Assembly (NCBI GenBank): GCA_964343195.1
Contig: CAYFIR010000196.1
Span: 1-7,859, forward strand
Length of the DNA stretch: 7,859 nucleotides
Direction of reading: 5' to 3'
Source of the DNA: CAYVAP01 sp964343195
GTDB taxonomy: Bacteria > Bacteroidota > Bacteroidia > J057
Shown one piece after another: positions 5,675 to 7,859 of this stretch; position 1 is the stretch's first letter; each line of letters starts with the position of its first letter. Made by a program: the position numbers and the translations under genes. The notes below the pieces were generated by a model. That model ran no database searches. It was not told where the DNA came from and saw only the letters and a program-made list of their open reading frames with translations.

Positions 5675-6198
5675 TCAAATTCTTTGGGATAGACCACCAT
5701 TCCACTGACTCCGTCCAGTGCTCCCGGAACCAATTCTATCGCCATACAGTTGTCGGGCGGTACATCGAAGGGCAAGCTGATGCCAAAAGATTCAGCTCGC
5801 TGATAACCAAAGCGGGGGTAGTAGCCAGCATGTCCAAGTAGCACCACCGAGCCATAGCCCAGATTGCGTGCAGCAGCATGGGCGGCCTCGATTAGTTGCC
5901 CTCCAATTCCCTGCTTTTGGTGTGAAGGAAGAACTGCCACCGGAGCGAGAGCCAGTGATTCGAAGGCTTGGGTTTCGTTGCGAATCTGAATTTTCGTCAG
6001 CAGGATGTAGCCTACGAGTTGCCCATCGACTTCCCCGACAAGGGATAATTCGGGGATGAACGCGTCGGATTCTCGTAACCGCTCGACGAGAAATTGCTCC
6101 TGATGATCGCTGTAGGGCTCATCGCGGAAAGCCTGCCCAAGCAGGGTAAAAACGGCCGGATGGTCGTCGCTGGTTTCGGGGCGAATGTGTAGGGGCAT
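5668..6198 (-). CDS. GNAT-family N-acetyltransferase (YhbS-like)
   Basis: The 176-residue protein has the full GNAT layout. The N-terminal strand MPLHIRPETSDDHPAVFTLL is typical, and residues 52-69 (SLVGEVDGQLVGYILLTK) are the central strands. LAPVAVLPSHQKQGIGGQLI (83-102) is motif A, with the Q-x-x-G-x-G pyrophosphate loop for acetyl-CoA at QKQGIG (94-99). LLGHAGYYPRFGYQRAESFGI (120-140) resembles the GxxxYYxRFGF block of YhbS-like enzymes. The acceptor substrate is unknown. ATG 6198 is chosen because the GNAT fold begins at once. An in-frame ATG at 6261 adds a hydrophobic 21-residue leader, but that leader is encoded by a CTTTGCGTCCTTTG-type repeat and is probably spurious. The gene follows the YARHG gene by 66 bases on the same strand and could be read through from it. 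Confidence 0.88.
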   Translation of the reverse strand: MPLHIRPETSDDHPAVFTLLGQAFRDEPYSDHQEQFLVERLRESDAFIPELSLVGEVDGQLVGYILLTKIQIRNETQAFESLALAPVAVLPSHQKQGIGGQLIEAAHAAARNLGYGSVVLLGHAGYYPRFGYQRAESFGISLPFDVPPDNCMAIELVPGALDGVSGMVVYPKEFEG

Positions 6199-6211
6199 AT
6201 TGGGGATGTTA

Positions 6212-6256
6212 ACCGCTAAGAACTCGAAGGATTGCACAAAGGACGCAAAGAAAAGG
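6212..6256. repeat. degenerate AACCGCTAAG...GGACGCAAAGAAA intergenic repeat
   Basis: Between the YARHG stop and the GNAT start lies CCGCTAAG, CTCGAAGGATTG, CACAAAGGACGCAAAG, AAAAGG. It is built from imperfect nine-base units ending in AAG (for example CACAAAGGA, CGCAAAGAA). From memory, intergenic runs of 'accgcaaagaacgcaaag' are common in many bacterial genomes, and this looks like a decayed copy. No copy number or family name can be given from one window. Confidence 0.42.
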
Positions 6257-6264
6257 AGCATCCG

Positions 6265-7344
6265 TCATTCCCGCTCCCGCCTCTGGACTTCCTCCACGAA
6301 TTCCTTTTCCCAGTCGCTCAACTGTATGTCGCTGATCTTGAGAGCAGGATCCGGAATGTACCAGGCAAATTGCGAGAAATAGGCATGCAGATCCTCGCTG
6401 CGAAAGGCGTAGCCATGCTGGGCATAAACGGTGTTGCGGAGAATGCGGAGTGTTGCTTTGGAGTATTCGGAATCGGGATGAAGGAGGCCGATGGGATGCA
6501 CTTCGCCACTTTGGATAAGCTCATGGTGAGGAGGCCAACTGATGAAGGAGTGCTCGTTGATGATCCCGAACTCGAGGTTTTGCTGGGGCGAAAAGTCGGT
6601 CACGTGGACCTGTAACTTCCCATCCAGGGTACGGACCATGCGATTGGCAACATCTCCGTAGTCTTCAAAGGTAACGTCGGTGACTTTTCCGCTGCCGATG
6701 ATGCTCCAGTCAGCCCCTTCCCCAAAGATATCGCTGACAAAGAAGTAGCGATTGCGGCCCATGTCGATCTGAACGGTCAGGTCGCCGATGGTGCTATTGG
6801 CCCACCTGGAGCCAGTGGTGAGGATGTAGTTGTACACCTGCCGGAAAAACACATGGCTGCTCGCCGGAAAGCGGTAGCTGTGCTGGATTCGATTGAGACC
6901 CGGTTGAAAGGTTACTTCGAAGAGATAGACATACAGCCCCTGCCCGATTTCCTGGTAGTTGATAGCCGAAGTATCCTGCAGTTCGCAGTCCTCGCACTCA
7001 GCTCCCTTCAACTCATAGGGCAGCAGTTTGCCCTCCTGCATCACCCGAAAGTCGTAAATCTGGCTTGAGTTTGATGCCTCATAGGACACATCGCCCACTG
7101 CGCTGGGAGCCTGAAACCCCACCAGCAGCTTTCGCGCTGTCGCATCGGGGTTGTCGAATTCGAAGTAGATTTCTACTACTGCCATCCGGTCATGTACCGT
7201 GAAGGACAGGATTTCCTTTTCGAGCGAAATGCGGGACTCCTTTGTGGGATAGATCACTCCCCCATGGGAGTAGTAGGAGCCGTCGTTTGCGTGGGAGAGG
7301 AGGGCTGACAAGGTACCAATGCAAACAAAAAGGATTCTTCGCAT
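6265..7344 (-). CDS. secreted protein with DUF4424-like region and C-terminal YARHG domain
   Basis: The 359-residue product starts MRRILFVCIGTLSALLSHA, a signal peptide with probable cleavage after residue 19. Residues about 20-270 are beta-rich and recall DUF4424: a short GSYYSHGGVIYPTKES start, then VVEIYFEFDNPDATARKLLVGF (57-78), in which a structural role for the polypeptide is suggested by alternating hydrophobics. C117 and C120 form a CEDC pair. Residues about 300-358 match the YARHG domain: LRILRNTVYAQHGYAF (299-314) with Gln replacing Arg in YARHG, then YFSQFAWY (322-329), then LSDWEKEFVEEV (342-353). YARHG is a putative extracellular peptidoglycan- or envelope-associated module of unproven function. 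ATG 7344 is chosen for the signal peptide; the frame continues upstream to 7470, but that extension is encoded by heptanucleotide repeats. The GNAT gene follows after 66 bases. Confidence 0.85.
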   Translation of the reverse strand: MRRILFVCIGTLSALLSHANDGSYYSHGGVIYPTKESRISLEKEILSFTVHDRMAVVEIYFEFDNPDATARKLLVGFQAPSAVGDVSYEASNSSQIYDFRVMQEGKLLPYELKGAECEDCELQDTSAINYQEIGQGLYVYLFEVTFQPGLNRIQHSYRFPASSHVFFRQVYNYILTTGSRWANSTIGDLTVQIDMGRNRYFFVSDIFGEGADWSIIGSGKVTDVTFEDYGDVANRMVRTLDGKLQVHVTDFSPQQNLEFGIINEHSFISWPPHHELIQSGEVHPIGLLHPDSEYSKATLRILRNTVYAQHGYAFRSEDLHAYFSQFAWYIPDPALKISDIQLSDWEKEFVEEVQRRERE

Positions 7345-7418
7345 GATCGGATCAAATGGAGGGGTTGAAAGATTCGTCAATAAATTTAAGAAAACGAACC
7401 ATACTACCAGTGGAAATA

Positions 7419-7488
7419 ATTCGAAATTCGTCATCAGTAATTCGTGATTGAAAGTGTTGCAGGTGAGCACTTTATACGAATTGCGAAT
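7419..7488. repeat. degenerate heptanucleotide repeats (ATTCGTA-like) in both orientations
   Basis: Successive seven-base units are ATTCGAA, ATTCGTC, ATCAGTA, ATTCGTG and ATTGAAA (7419-7453). After 21 bases, TACGAAT and TGCGAAT (7475-7488) are the same unit reversed. AATTCGT (7439-7445) pairs perfectly with ACGAATT (7476-7482), so the region can fold into a hairpin. Similar ATTCGTA heptad runs are, from memory, frequent in intergenic DNA of several bacterial phyla. The unit is too degenerate to give an exact copy number. Confidence 0.55.
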
Positions 7489-7554
7489 GGTTAATTACTT
7501 AATTCCGGAAGCACTAGACACTTCCATTTTCGGCCTATGTTTTTTGGGAAGATG

Positions 7555-7606
7555 GACAGGATAACAGGATTAACAAGATTGGTTATCAGGTCCTTCTTAT
7601 CCTGTC
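7555..7606. repeat. ACAGGATTA-type direct repeats within a 10-bp inverted repeat
   Basis: Three near-identical units follow each other: ACAGGATA (7556-7563), ACAGGATTA (7564-7572) and ACAAGATTG (7573-7581). The outer GACAGGATAA (7555-7564) and TTATCCTGTC (7597-7606) are perfect inverse complements 32 bases apart. From memory, 'acaggattaacaagatt...atcctgtc' elements are widely dispersed in bacterial intergenic DNA, so this is probably one copy of a small mobile or REP-like repeat. Confidence 0.58.
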
Positions 7607-7609
7607 TTT

Positions 7610-7628
7610 CCCTTCGACAGGCTCAGGG
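7610..7628. repeat. CCCTTCGACAGGCTCAGGG dispersed element
   Basis: This 19-base element directly follows the previous inverted repeat. Its ends CCCT and AGGG are complementary. From memory it is a common interspersed motif in many genomes, and its minus-strand translation gives the familiar spurious peptide PEPVEG. It does not encode anything by itself. Confidence 0.5.
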
Positions 7629-7723
7629 CAGGCCTGAAATGCCGAGCTTTTCCTGCTTACTTCTTTTGTAGGAGAGCAGGTAGCTCTATAAAATCCCAGG
7701 TTCCTCCCTCTCTCACACAAGCC

Positions 7724-7741
7724 TCTCCCTCCAGAGGGAGA
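7724..7741. repeat. perfect 8-bp hairpin TCTCCCTC-CA-GAGGGAGA
   Basis: TCTCCCTC (7724-7731) and GAGGGAGA (7734-7741) are perfect inverse complements with only two bases between them. A related CTCCCTCTCTC stretch lies just before (7703-7713). No T-run follows on either strand, so an intrinsic terminator is unlikely. It resembles the CTCTCC/GGAGAG palindromes often dispersed in intergenic DNA. Confidence 0.5.
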
Positions 7742-7779
7742 TACCCCAGTGGCACAAGTTTCAAGGTCCAGTGCTTCTT

Positions 7780-7857
7780 CTAGGCAAAAGAGCCATAAAG
7801 CAAGCCTGGGGCGGCGTAGGGCGGCATTTGGTGAACCGGGGCGGCCTGCGGGTAGAA
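7780..7857 (-). CDS. possible 3' end of a gene entering from the right edge
   Basis: One minus-strand frame is open from the edge for 25 codons to a TAG at 7780-7782. It gives FYPQAAPVHQMPPYAAPG followed by LLYGSFA, a Pro/Ala/Tyr-rich tail. The three GGGCGGC copies in this stretch encode the repeated Ala-Pro and Ala-Ala steps. A second minus-strand frame is open even longer but yields repeat-derived peptide, so open length alone is weak evidence here. No family is recognised. Confidence 0.2.
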   Translation of the reverse strand, partial: FYPQAAPVHQMPPYAAPGLLYGSFA

Positions 7858-7859
7858 TG

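Larger units (their letters stand above)
7345..7859. other. gene-poor, repeat-dense right end
   Basis: No convincing complete gene lies in these 515 bases. Next to the YARHG gene (7345-7418) is an AT-rich probable promoter region with a palindromic TAAATTTA (7381-7388), one base off a TAnnTTTG box in both directions. Beyond it come heptad repeats, a direct/inverted repeat block, a CCCTTCGACAGGCTCAGGG element, a perfect 8-bp hairpin and three GGGCGGC copies, listed separately. Such clustering suggests an insertion hot-spot for small dispersed repeats. Confidence 0.6.

Noticed and set aside
7381..7388. Palindromic TAAATTTA as a promoter box for the YARHG gene
   Set aside because: It differs by one base from TAnnTTTG, has no TTTG partner at the right spacing, and such AT-rich words are common by chance.
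7345..7470. 42-residue N-terminal extension of the YARHG protein
   Set aside because: It is encoded by the heptad repeats and AT-rich spacer, and a good signal peptide begins at the internal ATG at 7344.
7586..7858. Minus-strand frame open for about 90 codons from the right edge
   Set aside because: It crosses all the small repeats and yields ACPEPVEG, a known spurious translation of the TTCGACAGGCTCAGG element; it has no start codon in the window.
1..7859. CRISPR array, tRNA, rRNA, transposase or phage genes
   Set aside because: No regularly spaced identical repeats, cloverleaf-like sequence, or DDE, integrase or structural phage motif was found on either strand.

Overview
The window looks like a chromosomal stretch from a Bacteroidota (Bacteroidetes) bacterium, probably of the Cytophagia/Saprospiria type. 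Three things point there: a membrane protein joining a cysteine-rich 'CxxC...DFSKMS...CG.Y.P.QL' N-terminus to a CarboxypepD_reg-like domain, starts that lack Shine-Dalgarno sequences, and a -7 box of the TAnnTTTG type upstream of one gene. Genus cannot be told from the sequence. No rRNA, tRNA, CRISPR array, integrase or transposase was seen.

Left part (1-2192). A short open tail (1-66, +) may be the end of a gene cut by the window edge. It is followed by a lipid module: a diacylglycerol-kinase-family lipid kinase (224-1099, -) and an App1-type phosphatidate phosphatase (1113-2192, +), divergently encoded with only 13 bases between their start codons. By family these enzymes catalyse opposite steps between diacylglycerol and phosphatidate. 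The kinase gene is followed by a plausible intrinsic terminator (149-171).

Middle and right (2196-7344). Eight genes all lie on the minus strand. In transcription order they are a secreted DUF4424-like/YARHG protein, a GNAT acetyltransferase, a SET-domain protein, a small cysteine-rich conserved protein, a 59-residue two-helix membrane protein, a probable lipoprotein, a Cys-motif/CarboxypepD_reg-like membrane protein and an unrecognised 151-residue protein. Gaps run from 27 to about 200 bases, so several transcription units are likely. The two-helix protein and the lipoprotein are the most convincing operon pair (27-base gap). The last gene converges on the phosphatase gene with only 3 bases between stop codons.

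Right end (7345-7859). About 500 bases hold no convincing complete gene but are rich in short repeats: degenerate heptanucleotide repeats in both orientations, an ACAGGATTA-type direct repeat inside an inverted repeat, a CCCTTCGACAGGCTCAGGG element, a perfect TCTCCCTC/GAGGGAGA hairpin and three GGGCGGC copies. A 25-codon minus-strand tail at the edge could be the end of a further gene.

No clearly new multi-gene system is visible. The most worthwhile leads are the opposed kinase/phosphatase pair, the conserved cysteine-rich small protein preceded by a perfect 12-bp hairpin, the SET protein without a cysteine post-SET motif, and the repeat-dense right end.
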